From the NCBI RefSeq assembly GCF_003967515.1, contig NZ_BIFQ01000001.1:5642001-5706000 (forward strand): 64,000 bases of DNA, in the 5' to 3' direction. This stretch comes from Dictyobacter aurantiacus. Its GTDB lineage: Bacteria > Chloroflexota > Ktedonobacteria > Ktedonobacterales > Ktedonobacteraceae. The position numbers were made by a program, and so were the translations under genes. Shown piece after piece: positions 7,812 to 15,836 of this stretch. Position 1 is the first letter of the stretch, and each line of letters opens with the position of its first letter. The notes below the pieces were generated by a model, which made no database searches, was not told the DNA's origin, and saw only the letters and a program-made list of their open reading frames with translations.

Positions 7812-8657
7812 ATGGAATTAAGCAACTTTCCCATGAAATCGCAGCGCAGCGAAGATCCCACGCAGGCCAATCGCGAATACGACTGCGTCGCCACCAGTAT
7901 CGCCGCCTGCATCCAGTTTTTAACCGGGCAGCCCACCACGGGTAGCCAGCTGAAGAACAGCATCTATGGCGCCAGCTACATTGGCGCTACCTATGTCAGC
8001 GATTACGTGGCCGAGGTCGCCCGGCACGGCGTTGATCTCCACACCGTCGACGGCGAGATGTCCACCCTGCTCTCACGCATCCGCTCCGAGCTGGCCCAGG
8101 GGCATCCCGTGGTGGCCGCCGAGCTCGATCCCTATGTCAGCGCCTCCCTGGACTGGACGCACATGATCGCATTTTATGGCTGTAGCGCCACTACCCTGAC
8201 GGCGATGGACCCCTATATCGCCCAGCCTGTGACGAAGAGCGACGCCGACTGGCTCAAGGTGCTCAAATATAACGAGATCTGGCCCCTCAGCAAGCAGCCG
8301 TCCGCGCTGGTCAAGCACGTCCCGGCCGGCTGGAAGGACGACGGCACCACGCTGACCGCGCCCAACGGCAAGGTGGTCGTCAAAGGTTTTCGCGACTACA
8401 TCCTCACCCACGGCTGGGACAGCGACGATCTGCCGCTGGAGAACGAGCAGGGAGTCGCGCAGCTCGAAGTTGGCAATCCTGGCCTGGGAGGCGGCAGTCG
8501 CCAGCGCTTCCGCCGCACCACTCTGGAATGGAGCCCGACTCATCCAGTGTTTGAGGCGTGGACCGGCCAGGAGTTGATGGCCCTCGAACAGATGGGTCGT
8601 CAGCTCACGAAGGAGCGCGACACCCTCAAAGCCCAGCTCACCTCCACCCACGCATAG
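7812..8657 (+). CDS. C39-like cysteine peptidase, phage-encoded
   Basis: A 281-residue protein with a papain-like C39_2 core: Cys25 in YDCVATSIAAC, His117 in DWTHMIAFYG and Asp133 in TAMDPYIA form the expected triad. Residues 150-281 are outside the peptidase core and end in a coiled coil (LMALEQMGRQLTKERDTLKAQL). Such enzymes cleave peptide bonds; in phages they are candidates for tail-borne or lysis peptidoglycan peptidases. Its place after the tail-tip gene and before the holin supports a lysis or entry role. No signal peptide is seen. Two inverted palindromic repeats follow its stop. Confidence 0.7.
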   Translation: MELSNFPMKSQRSEDPTQANREYDCVATSIAACIQFLTGQPTTGSQLKNSIYGASYIGATYVSDYVAEVARHGVDLHTVDGEMSTLLSRIRSELAQGHPVVAAELDPYVSASLDWTHMIAFYGCSATTLTAMDPYIAQPVTKSDADWLKVLKYNEIWPLSKQPSALVKHVPAGWKDDGTTLTAPNGKVVVKGFRDYILTHGWDSDDLPLENEQGVAQLEVGNPGLGGGSRQRFRRTTLEWSPTHPVFEAWTGQELMALEQMGRQLTKERDTLKAQLTSTHA

Positions 8658-8720
8658 GTTCGGACCTCGCGTCCGATTGGTCGTCACCCATCCATAGGTT
8701 CGGACCGTGCGTCCGATTTA
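8652..8720 (-). repeat. Two inverted copies of the palindromic hairpin repeat
   Basis: Cores at 8661-8675 (loop CTCGC) and 8701-8715 (loop CGTGC), 40 bases apart, each preceded by CATAGGTT. They are the reverse orientation of the repeats at 1040-1180. They lie just after the peptidase stop codon. No T-tract follows, so they are not obvious intrinsic terminators. Confidence 0.85.
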
Positions 8721-8753
8721 ATGTTACGCGAATGCAAAAAGGAGAAAATGTTT

Positions 8754-9182
8754 ATGCCCCAAAGCGAATTGTTGACCGGTGTTGTGTTGAATGCGTTTCC
8801 GTTTTTGTGCGTGGTGGCGGTGTGGTGCTTGAAGTTTTTTGAGCATCGGTTGCCGAGCAAGCAGCAGGAGATGCTGGAGAAGTGCGTGCGGATGGCTGTC
8901 TCGATGGCCGAGCAGGCTTACGACGATTATGGTCCATTGGAGAAGAAGCAGGTAGCGCTGCGGGCGGCTATCGAGCTGTTTAATGCCTTCCATCTGCCGG
9001 TGCCGCAGCCGGGCGCGCTCAATACGGCGCTGGAGGCCGCCGTCTTCGCGGTGCGGCAGAGTCAGGGGCCGCGCAGTCCCTATCAGGATGCGCCCACGCG
9101 CGTCACCCCGGCGGTCGTGCCAGCTGCCGCCGCTGCTCCTACGGTTGCGACTGCGGCCCTATCGGCTCCGGCGCAGGGTTAG
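8754..9182 (+). CDS. LL-H-type phage holin
   Basis: A 142-residue protein with one N-terminal membrane segment (LLTGVVLNAFPFLCVVAVWCL) followed by a conserved-looking helical part (KQQEMLEKCVRMAVSMAEQAY, KKQVALRAAIELF) and an Ala/Pro/Thr-rich tail. This layout fits the LL-H holin family, which forms membrane lesions that release the endolysin. GGAG at 8741-8744 is nine bases before ATG 8754 and only three before ATG 8748; I chose 8754. Its position next to the cysteine peptidase forms a plausible lysis pair. Confidence 0.7.
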   Translation: MPQSELLTGVVLNAFPFLCVVAVWCLKFFEHRLPSKQQEMLEKCVRMAVSMAEQAYDDYGPLEKKQVALRAAIELFNAFHLPVPQPGALNTALEAAVFAVRQSQGPRSPYQDAPTRVTPAVVPAAAAAPTVATAALSAPAQG

Positions 9183-9208
9183 GGTAGGATGGCAGGAGAA
9201 GTATACCA

Positions 9209-9940
9209 ATGTTGTTAGCGGACCTCGAAAACATGGTGCGGCTGGATCTGTTTGATCCAGCTGGTCCCAATCAGCGCTGGAGCCAGGCCGATATCGATCG
9301 CGCGCTCGACCGGGCCGTCGAGCGCTACTCCGCCTACTATCCCAACATCGCGTATGCCGACATGCCCACGCAGGCCGGGCAGCGCAGCTATCCCTATCCA
9401 ACCAGCTGGAATCCCGCCTATCCCGTGCTGTGGATCGAGCGCATCCTCTATCCGCTGTTCAATAGCGCGGGGATTATGTGCTGGCCGCCGATTGAGCGTG
9501 CCTTCAGTGAGTTCTCCGCCATGTTTGACGCGGCGGGCGCTATCGGCGATCAGCAGCCGGGCTTTACGCTGCACCTGGGCAGCGGAGAGCTGCCGCAGGA
9601 TAGCAGCCAGCTGATGCGTGTCTTCTACGCCACAAAGCACCAGCTGGATAGCAGCGGCTCGACCATTCCCGAGCCGCACCGCGACCTGGTCGTTGCCGGG
9701 GCCTGCGCCTACGCCATGCAGGCCTACCAGGTCCCGACCAACGATAACTTCGACTTCCAGGATGGCGCCCTGCACGACCGTCTCGACGACACAAAAATTC
9801 CGGGCGCGTGGCTGGCCGCCGCCGGGCAGCGTCTGGAGCAGTTCGAGGGCCGCCTGCAGGAGATCAAACGACAGCGGGATTTCGCCAGCGCGGCCCGCCT
9901 CCATTGGGGCGACGTCCCGCGCTATTGGAACCGGTTGTGA
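9209..9940 (+). CDS. Phage head-tail adaptor-like protein
   Basis: A 243-residue protein with AGGAG about 11 bases before ATG 9209. The N-terminal LENMVRLDLF and RWSQADIDRALDRAVERYS are typical of head-tail connector/adaptor proteins that bind beneath the portal. A mid-region with aromatic PYPTSWNPAYPVLWIERILYP and a helical C-terminus (FEGRLQEIKRQRDFASAA) completes it. The gene is oddly placed after the lysis genes rather than beside the portal gene. It is followed by the repeat-filled gap 9941-10571. Confidence 0.65.
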   Translation: MLLADLENMVRLDLFDPAGPNQRWSQADIDRALDRAVERYSAYYPNIAYADMPTQAGQRSYPYPTSWNPAYPVLWIERILYPLFNSAGIMCWPPIERAFSEFSAMFDAAGAIGDQQPGFTLHLGSGELPQDSSQLMRVFYATKHQLDSSGSTIPEPHRDLVVAGACAYAMQAYQVPTNDNFDFQDGALHDRLDDTKIPGAWLAAAGQRLEQFEGRLQEIKRQRDFASAARLHWGDVPRYWNRL

Positions 9941-9962
9941 TGGGGAAATAAAAATGTTGGTG

Positions 9963-10054
9963 TAACACGAAAATGTACCCAAATGTGAACGTATCCGTAA
10001 CACGAAAATGTACCCAAATGTGAACGTATCCGTAACACGAAAATGTTCCCGTAG
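9963..10054 (+). repeat. 35-bp tandem repeat, two full copies and a partial
   Basis: Identical units at 9963-9997 and 9998-10032, then a third that diverges after AACACGAAAATGT. Each contains AACACGAAAATG. The third copy's start is also the outer end of the large inverted repeat 10033-10431. Confidence 0.95.
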
Positions 10055-10431
10055 GCGGCATAGGATTGCGGCCTTCTAAACACGTTAAATGTATGTAATG
10101 CAGCAATCCGTCCTTGTGCATGCCGCCTGCTCGCCCTCCACGATGTTCCCGAAGCACGATAATGTGGGCGATGGTAAGCGTGCATTGCGTACGTGAACGG
10201 GGCGATGATAAGCGTGCATTGTGTACGTGAACGGGGCGATGATAAGCGTGCATTGCGTACGTGAACGGGGCGATGGTAAGCGTGCATTGCGTACGTGAAC
10301 GGGGCGATGGTAAGCGTGCATTGCGTACGTGAACGGGGCGGCATGCACAAGGCCGGATTGCTGCGGATCGTGAGGGGGAGGTGTTGAAAGGCCCGCAATC
10401 CTATGCCGCCTACGGGTACATTTTCGTGTTA
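10033..10431. repeat. Nested inverted repeats (about 43-bp outer, 28-bp inner arms)
   Basis: Outer arms 10033-10075 and 10388-10431 are inverted copies differing by one substitution and one inserted base. Inner arms 10100-10127 and 10337-10364 differ at one position. The inner pair encloses the 34-bp tandem repeats. The two arm types share GGCGGCAT and GGATTGC words. It looks like one MITE-like element inside another, or a large cruciform-forming site. The gap 9941-10571 has no gene; the open frames across it only translate repeats. Confidence 0.9.
10166..10335 (+). repeat. Five contiguous 34-bp tandem repeats
   Basis: Units begin at 10166, 10200, 10234, 10268 and 10302 with no spacer. Only two positions vary: G/A at unit base 9 in copies 2 and 3, and C/T at unit base 23 in copy 2. 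Each carries GCGTGCATTGCGTACGTG. A 34-bp phase is about three helical turns, as in iterons, but no replication or partition gene is nearby. Confidence 0.95.
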
Positions 10432-10499
10432 TGGGGAGATTCGTGAAAATGGGATGCATTTTTGTGTTATGGGAAATTCGCGAGGGCGAACATAGAAAT

Positions 10500-10571
10500 C
10501 GGATGCGGGGTCCGAACTTATGGGGGCGTGGTCGTAAGGGAAAGGAGAAATCGGACGCGGGGTCCGAACAT
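10500..10571 (+). repeat. Palindromic hairpin repeats before the next phage gene
   Basis: Cores at 10500-10514 (stem with a G-U pair, loop GCGGG) and 10552-10566, spaced exactly 52 bases as in the 1081-1184 array. The second lies between AAAGGAG (10541-10547) and the start ATG at 10572, the same arrangement as before the capsid gene. Confidence 0.9.
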
Positions 10572-10901
10572 ATGATGGATGTTTTGAATGTGGTGAATCT
10601 GGTGTTGACGGTCGGGGGGATCGTCGGGGGGCTGCTGGCGTATCGCGGGGGGATGGCGCGGACGGCCAATGAGATTCAGGAGCGGGTGATCGCGGCCCTG
10701 GAGAGTGAGCTGACGGGGATGCGGGCGCGGCTGGAGGATATGAAGGCCGAGAATACGCGGCTGAGCCTGATCATCGATACGATCTGCGTGGCGCTGCGGC
10801 GGCGCGGCATCGCGGTCTCGATCGATGGCGATATGGTGTCGATCAGCGATGATCATGGGGCGAGCACGACGACGCGTATCCAGGAAGAGCAGGTGCTGTG
10901 A
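10572..10901 (+). CDS. Small phage membrane protein with coiled coil
   Basis: A 109-residue protein: an N-terminal membrane segment (VVNLVLTVGGIVGGLLAYRGG), then a coiled coil (ALESELTGMRARLEDMKAENTRLSLII), then a short acidic tail. Such small type-II-like membrane proteins in phages can be holin- or spanin-related, but the family is not recognised. Start: ATG 10572, with ATG 10575 directly after it; the hairpin repeat lies between the only Shine-Dalgarno motif and this start. The frame is open back to 10431 only across repeats. Its stop overlaps the next start (TGATG). Confidence 0.6.
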   Translation: MMDVLNVVNLVLTVGGIVGGLLAYRGGMARTANEIQERVIAALESELTGMRARLEDMKAENTRLSLIIDTICVALRRRGIAVSIDGDMVSISDDHGASTTTRIQEEQVL

Positions 10902-11338
10902 TGGCGACGATCGGGGTGGATTGCGAGGTGATCCTGGATGGTACGGGCTACTTTGTGCGGCCGGGGAGCTATGAGGTGCGGCAGCCACGCGTGCGCAAGA
11001 CGAGCGTGCGCGCTGACGGCTCGCTGTCCTATGTCGATCTGGGGCCGGGCAAGCGCAGCTGGCAGATGGTCGTGCTCTGCCTGAATGATCTGCTGCGCTA
11101 CGATGGTCAGCCGACCGGCGTCAGCGGACAGGCCTACCGCGACGCTCTGCGCGCCAGCTATGGTGGCAGTCTCGGCGCGACCCTGACCTTTGTCGATCCC
11201 ATCAACGGCAGCGTGAGCGTGCACTTCGACGGCTACAGCGAGCGTATCATCGACCTGCACAGCCAGGTCAGCGCGCTGGCCGCCGGCGGGAGTCTGGCCG
11301 CCTCCTACGAGGTCACGATCGAGCTGCTGGAGGCGTAG
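10901..11338 (+). CDS. Phage tail-like protein, hypothetical
   Basis: A 145-residue protein starting at ATG 10901, overlapping the previous stop by one base. It is beta-rich (CEVILDGTGYFVRPGSYEVR, SVSVHFDGYSERIIDLHSQ, ASYEVTIELLEA), a profile common in distal-tail or tail-completion proteins, but the family is not recognised. The terminase starts four bases after its stop, so the three genes 10572-12832 form one operon. Confidence 0.6.
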   Translation: MATIGVDCEVILDGTGYFVRPGSYEVRQPRVRKTSVRADGSLSYVDLGPGKRSWQMVVLCLNDLLRYDGQPTGVSGQAYRDALRASYGGSLGATLTFVDPINGSVSVHFDGYSERIIDLHSQVSALAAGGSLAASYEVTIELLEA

Positions 11339-11341
11339 GGG

Positions 11342-12832
11342 ATGGAGATGGACGCAGTAGCAGAGAAGGGATTTCAGCCCGGCATCGGCTGGTTCGCGCG
11401 CCACATCCTGGGCAAGCCGCTCTACCCCTATCAGGAGCAGGTCGGCGACGCCATCCTGGCCGCCATCCGCGCCGGTCGCGGGGATACTTTTAGCGTGATG
11501 TTCGCGCGCCAGATGGGCAAGAACCAGCTTAGCGCCGTGCTGGAAGCCTATCTGCTCTTCGCCTATCCGCATGGCTCAATCGTCAAGGCCGCCCCGACCT
11601 ACAAGCCGCAAATCGTCAACTCGCGCATGCGCCTGCTCAACATGCTGGAGGCCCCCATGCTGCGCGGGCGCGTCTGGAAATCCTTCGGCTACATCATCGG
11701 GCTCGCCCCCGAGCCGGAGCTGGTCGACGAGCAGGGTGGTCCACGCATCCTCTTCTTCTCGGCCGGACCCGAATCCTCGATCGTCGGGGCTACCGCCAGC
11801 CTGCTGCTGGAGATCGACGAGGCCCAGGACGTGCAGATCGAGAAGTACGATGTCGAGCTCAAACCGATGGCCGCCACCAACAACGCCGTCACCGTGATGT
11901 ATGGGACCGCATGGAGTGACGACACGCTGCTGGCGCGCATGAGGGCACACAACCTGGAGCGGCAGCAGCAGGACGGCATTCAGCGCCACTTCGAGTTCGA
12001 CTGGCGCACGCTGGGGGCGATCAACGCGCGCTACCGCAGCTTCGTCGAGGGCGAGATGCTGCGCCTCGGCGAAGAGCACGTCTCGATCCGCACCCAGTAC
12101 CGCCTGCTGCCCATCAGCGGTGCCGGCTTCCTATTCAACGAGCTGCAGCGCCACCTGCTGCGCGGCGCTCATCCCTGGCTGGCCGAGCCCGATGAGGATT
12201 ATTATGTCGCCGGGCTCGATGTTGGCGGCGAGGAGCGTCCCCGACCGGGCCAGGAGCAGCAGACGAACAACAAGCGCGACAGCACCATCCTGACCATCGG
12301 CCGCGTCAGCTACAACGAGCTGGAGCTGCCCCGCATCGAGATCGTGCATCAGCAGTGGTGGACCGGCCTGCGCCACGGCGACCAGTACGCCCGCGTTAGC
12401 GCCCTGCTGCAGCAGTGGAACATTCGTCGCCTGCTGGTGGATAGCAGCGGACTCGGCGAGGCCCTGGCCAGCCTGCTGTGCGACCGCTTTGGTGCCGAGC
12501 GCGTCGTCGGCTACAAGTTCAGCTGTGCCAGCAAGAGCCGCCTGGCCTACCAGCTACTCAGCCTCGTCAACTCGGCCCGCCTCAAGCTCTATCGATCTGA
12601 GGAAGCGCCGGTGGACGTCTACGAAGAATGCTGGAAGCAGCTGCGTCTGGCCCGCTACCGCGTCCCGGCTGAAAATTGCCTCGACATGTACGTCGATCCC
12701 GCCGAAGGCCACGACGACTTCCTGATGAGCCTGGCCCTGTGCGCCGAGGCTATCCGAGAGCTACAGCCCCCGCCCATTGAGGGCGCCATCGTGCGCCCCA
12801 GGCAGATGTATATGGGAGATGGGAGATTTTGA
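11342..12832 (+). CDS. Phage terminase large subunit
   Basis: A 496-residue DNA-packaging motor protein: an ATPase that drives DNA through the portal and a nuclease that cuts concatemers. The ATPase has a Walker A-like ARQMGKNQ with Lys60, and Walker B LLLEIDEAQ with Asp159 and Glu160. The C-terminal nuclease has an acidic AGLDVGG near residue 295, LLVDSSGLG, and a final GHDDFLMSLAL. Length fits the family. It is the last gene of the module, whereas terminases usually come first, ahead of the portal gene. Its stop is followed at once by palindromic repeats, then by an unrelated minus-strand gene. Confidence 0.9.
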   Translation: MEMDAVAEKGFQPGIGWFARHILGKPLYPYQEQVGDAILAAIRAGRGDTFSVMFARQMGKNQLSAVLEAYLLFAYPHGSIVKAAPTYKPQIVNSRMRLLNMLEAPMLRGRVWKSFGYIIGLAPEPELVDEQGGPRILFFSAGPESSIVGATASLLLEIDEAQDVQIEKYDVELKPMAATNNAVTVMYGTAWSDDTLLARMRAHNLERQQQDGIQRHFEFDWRTLGAINARYRSFVEGEMLRLGEEHVSIRTQYRLLPISGAGFLFNELQRHLLRGAHPWLAEPDEDYYVAGLDVGGEERPRPGQEQQTNNKRDSTILTIGRVSYNELELPRIEIVHQQWWTGLRHGDQYARVSALLQQWNIRRLLVDSSGLGEALASLLCDRFGAERVVGYKFSCASKSRLAYQLLSLVNSARLKLYRSEEAPVDVYEECWKQLRLARYRVPAENCLDMYVDPAEGHDDFLMSLALCAEAIRELQPPPIEGAIVRPRQMYMGDGRF

Positions 12833-12871
12833 AATCGGACGCGAGGTCCGAACTTATGGGACGCGAGGTCC
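12833..12871 (+). repeat. Palindromic hairpin repeats at the end of the phage module
   Basis: Cores at 12836-12850 and a truncated copy at 12859-12871, immediately after the terminase stop. The minus-strand gene ends at 12874, so the repeats form the boundary between convergent units. Confidence 0.9.
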
Positions 12872-12873
12872 AA

Positions 12874-13623
12874 CTAGGAAAGGGCTTTCTGGACGATACG
12901 TTCAATTACCCTCATGGAAAGTATCCAGGCAAGAGTCAGAAGCAGGGATGCCACGCAGGTACCCATCATGGTGTTCATATCCGTATAGTTGGCGTTGAGA
13001 TTTGTGTTAATGGCAATGAATGTGAATGCCAGGATGATGGATGCGACTATCATAATGAACATACTCAACGACCTATTTACACCCTTCCTTAATTCATAGC
13101 TTCGGCCAGCCAGGAAGGTAGCGAGCATGACCGGGATAAGGAATAGGAAGTTAACCAGACTTATATCGCTCCAGAAGTGCGGATTCAGTAGATGGGTGAG
13201 CTGAATGCTGGCGTAGATCGAGAGGCATGAGATGAGTGTGCCGCGCCATTTGCCAAAGAACAGCGCACAGAGGAGGGTGGAGGCTGGTGCCAGCACAATG
13301 GTCAAAAACATCGTCTGAAACACCTGCGCGAGTTCCAATATGACATTCGGAGGGAACGGGAGCGGTGTACTCACGGTGAACAGGCAACTGGTGAGAGCGA
13401 TGATCAGCAGGACACTGTAGAACAGCATGACCGGGATGTGTATTTGTGCTGGCAGCCTGGGAAGCACGGGAAAGGCAAGGGCTTGACCTGCTGGTTGGCT
13501 GGAGTTGGCTGGCTGGCTTCCCCGAGCAGACCGTGCCGGGGTGATCTGAGCCTGGCTGGCACTGGCCTGATAGAAATACTTCTTACCCGGAGTCGTGGGG
13601 GGACGATTGGTTTGCTCTGGCAT
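12874..13623 (-). CDS. Polytopic membrane protein, hypothetical
   Basis: A 249-residue protein. Residues 1-60 are Pro/Ala/Gln/Ser-rich and probably cytoplasmic; about six hydrophobic segments follow (for example LFYSVLLIIALTSCLF, TMFLTIVLAPASTLLCALFF, LVNFLFLIPVMLATFL). No family recognised. GAAGGA lies shortly before the ATG on the minus strand, downstream of a very AT-rich stretch (13640-13720) that may hold its promoter. Codon use and base composition are less GC-rich than in the NRPS genes. Not obviously part of the phage or of the NRPS cluster. Confidence 0.65.
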   Translation of the reverse strand: MPEQTNRPPTTPGKKYFYQASASQAQITPARSARGSQPANSSQPAGQALAFPVLPRLPAQIHIPVMLFYSVLLIIALTSCLFTVSTPLPFPPNVILELAQVFQTMFLTIVLAPASTLLCALFFGKWRGTLISCLSIYASIQLTHLLNPHFWSDISLVNFLFLIPVMLATFLAGRSYELRKGVNRSLSMFIMIVASIILAFTFIAINTNLNANYTDMNTMMGTCVASLLLTLAWILSMRVIERIVQKALS

Positions 13624-13857
13624 ACAATTGTTCCTTCAACAGATACAATGATTTATATAGTAAAAAATGATATAGATATATATTTATATTTTTATTTCCT
13701 ATATCTATTGTAAGGTCATAAGACAAGGTTACATTGCGAAGTGAGGTAAAAACCTTGCTATACATTGGGCGTTTCTTTGGGAACGGTCACGTGTTTAAGG
13801 AAACGTGGGTGTCCGGGCACGAGGCCGCTGCGCGGCAAGCTGGGGCAAGCGCAGCAC

Positions 13858-15087
13858 CTACGACGATGAATCGGGAATGGCGGTCGGGATGGGTGGACTG
13901 CCGTTTTCAATGCCCGGCTGGTGGGCTGATGACTGTGGTCGCCGTTTGATCAGCAGGACCAGCAGGGCAGCCAGGGCGGCCAGCAATCCACATAGTGGCC
14001 AGAACAGAGCGGCATTCCAGGAATAGATGATGGTGCCCAGTAGCGGTGCCAGGATCAGGCCGATGCTCCAGGTCATGCCCCAGGCCCCCTGATAGCGCCC
14101 CCGCAGGTGAGCGGGCGACAGATCGGCCACATAGGCGGACGATATGGGTCCCTGAACCATCTCGCCGAACGTCCAGAGGACGACGGTGAGCGCAAGCAGA
14201 GGGACGGTGGAGGCGAGGCCGGTCAGGCCAAAGCCGAGCGCGATCAGCAGGAAGCCGAGCGCGACCATGCGTTGTTTAGAGAAGCGCTGCGTGAAGGCAC
14301 TGATCGGCAACTCCAGAAACACCACAATCAGCCCGTTGAGGGAGCCCAGCAACCCATAGATCGCGCTTGAGAATCCCAGAGCCTTGACCTGCAGGGCCAG
14401 CGTCGAAAGTTGCTGCATATAGACGAAGGCGATGGCGGTTCCGGCCAGCAGGAAGAGCAGGAAGCTGTAGTCCGACCACAGCGATCCGCGATGAATGTGT
14501 TCCTGTTGCTGCTGACTGGCGTGTCGTGAGACGTGCGCGGGCAGCGCGAACAGGACGAGCAGGCCAAAGATGGCCGATGTCGCGGCATCGCCGACGAAGA
14601 GCAGCAGGAACGAGCGGCTGGCGATAAAGCCGGCCACGGCCGAGCCTGCGGTTACCCCCAGGTTGATGGCCAGTCGGTAGGCCGCGAAGGCGCTGACGCG
14701 CTGCTGTGGTTCAACCAGATCGGCGATCAGCGCTCCGGAGGCTGGTCGATACAGTTCCGTGGTCAGGCCGGCCAGGGTGACCAGCGCCACGATCAGCGGC
14801 AGCGTCGTCGCCTGCGAAAGCAACAGCATCGTCGCCGCCGACGAAAACGTCGAGAGCATAAGCGTATAGCGTCGTCCCAGCCGATCGGCCAGGTAGCCAC
14901 CCAGTGCAGCGGCCCCGATACTCCCGATGCCATAGGCACTGGCCGCTATCCCTGCCTGGACCGCCGTGTAGCCTTTGGAGAGCATGTAGAACACCAGAAA
15001 TACGCTTACGACGCTGCCAAAACGATTGATGAACGTACCCGCGAAGATAATCCACAGCGCACGTGGAAAATTGAATGCCTTCTGCAT
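13858..15087 (-). CDS. MFS transporter
   Basis: A 409-residue inner-membrane transporter of the major facilitator superfamily with about twelve hydrophobic segments. The loop after the second segment carries the MFS signature as GGYLADRLGRRYTL. A central hydrophilic loop (about residues 190-210, rich in His and Gln) separates the halves, and a Pro/Ser-rich tail ends the protein. Substrate unknown; it is general drug-efflux-like. It is transcribed away from the NRPS cluster, and a gap of about 750 bases separates it from the cluster's first gene, so membership of the cluster is uncertain. Confidence 0.85.
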   Translation of the reverse strand: MQKAFNFPRALWIIFAGTFINRFGSVVSVFLVFYMLSKGYTAVQAGIAASAYGIGSIGAAALGGYLADRLGRRYTLMLSTFSSAATMLLLSQATTLPLIVALVTLAGLTTELYRPASGALIADLVEPQQRVSAFAAYRLAINLGVTAGSAVAGFIASRSFLLLFVGDAATSAIFGLLVLFALPAHVSRHASQQQQEHIHRGSLWSDYSFLLFLLAGTAIAFVYMQQLSTLALQVKALGFSSAIYGLLGSLNGLIVVFLELPISAFTQRFSKQRMVALGFLLIALGFGLTGLASTVPLLALTVVLWTFGEMVQGPISSAYVADLSPAHLRGRYQGAWGMTWSIGLILAPLLGTIIYSWNAALFWPLCGLLAALAALLVLLIKRRPQSSAHQPGIENGSPPIPTAIPDSSS

Positions 15088-15305
15088 CTTGAATTGGAAT
15101 CCCTATCTTTATCTCTGTGTAGCAGCGAGCAAAAGAATAAGGTTGCTATCTGCAGATACCATCATACATGCAAATCCAGCATAATGCCAGGGCTTTTCAG
15201 ATGTGACCATTGTGGATATTTTGTGAGAATGTGTCTTATTCCCACCACTTTGGGGGCACGTGAGCGCCCCCGCACTCGCGTCCGTTACGCGGCCGCATTG
15301 TTTTT

Positions 15306-15355
15306 GTGTGTTGGTGCAGTAGGGGCGCGAAAGCGCCCCTACTGCACCAACACAC
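15306..15355. repeat. Perfect 23-bp hairpin with GAAA loop
   Basis: Arms 15306-15328 and 15333-15355 are exactly complementary around GAAA. No T-tract follows on either strand, so it is not a standard terminator. It sits in the 15088-15836 gap, which holds no supported gene. Confidence 0.9.
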
Positions 15356-15365
15356 CATGGACTTG

Positions 15366-15570
15366 TGAGCACCAGAGGTGCGAAAGCTCAGGCAGCCTGC
15401 AGGCCATCATCGTGAGAATCAGACACTGTCTGAGAATGTGTCTGAATTCCGTCATGTTGGGGGTGCATGCGTGCCCCCTGCACGAACACACAACGGAATT
15501 CTGAGCACCAGAAGTGCGAAAACCCATGCAGGCTGCAAGCCATCATCATGGGAGTCAGGCACTCTCTGAG
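15366..15570 (+). repeat. Degenerate 69-bp direct repeat, two copies
   Basis: Copy 1 at 15366-15434 and copy 2 at 15502-15570 both run from TGAGCACCAGA to CTGAG and share GTGCGAAA and GCCATCAT. The GC-rich pieces between and before them (15241-15280 and 15460-15490) are also related. This points to an old duplicated intergenic element. Confidence 0.8.
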
Positions 15571-15836
15571 GGCGATGCGTGGTGGTCGCGCGCAGGTTGG
15601 TATTGCTACTAGTTGGTGTGCAGGTCACTACGGATATACAGGTAAATGTGATAAGAGCTCGTATACGGAATTATAATTATGTATAATGTATTCACATATC
15701 TGATTTATTGATCATGCACAGAGCATTTCTGCTTTTAGTGTTCTATTGATCGATTCATGCTCGTACTATGGGTGATTTGTGTGTAACGTGTTTTGGTGAT
15801 CGCATCTCGTCAATGCTTTTTGAAAGGGTCAGCATT

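Noticed and set aside
10166..10335. CRISPR-like array
   Set aside because: The 34-bp units are directly adjacent with no variable spacers, and no cas gene is present.
9864..10669. Minus-strand open frames across the repeats
   Set aside because: They only translate the tandem repeats; no start signals and no recognisable protein.
14533..15504. 323-codon plus-strand frame
   Set aside because: It runs antisense to the MFS gene and has a low-complexity Arg/Gln-rich translation typical of a shadow frame.
15672..15687. Two TATAAT boxes before the aminotransferase gene
   Set aside because: No convincing -35 hexamer lies 16-18 bases upstream of either, so I do not call a promoter.
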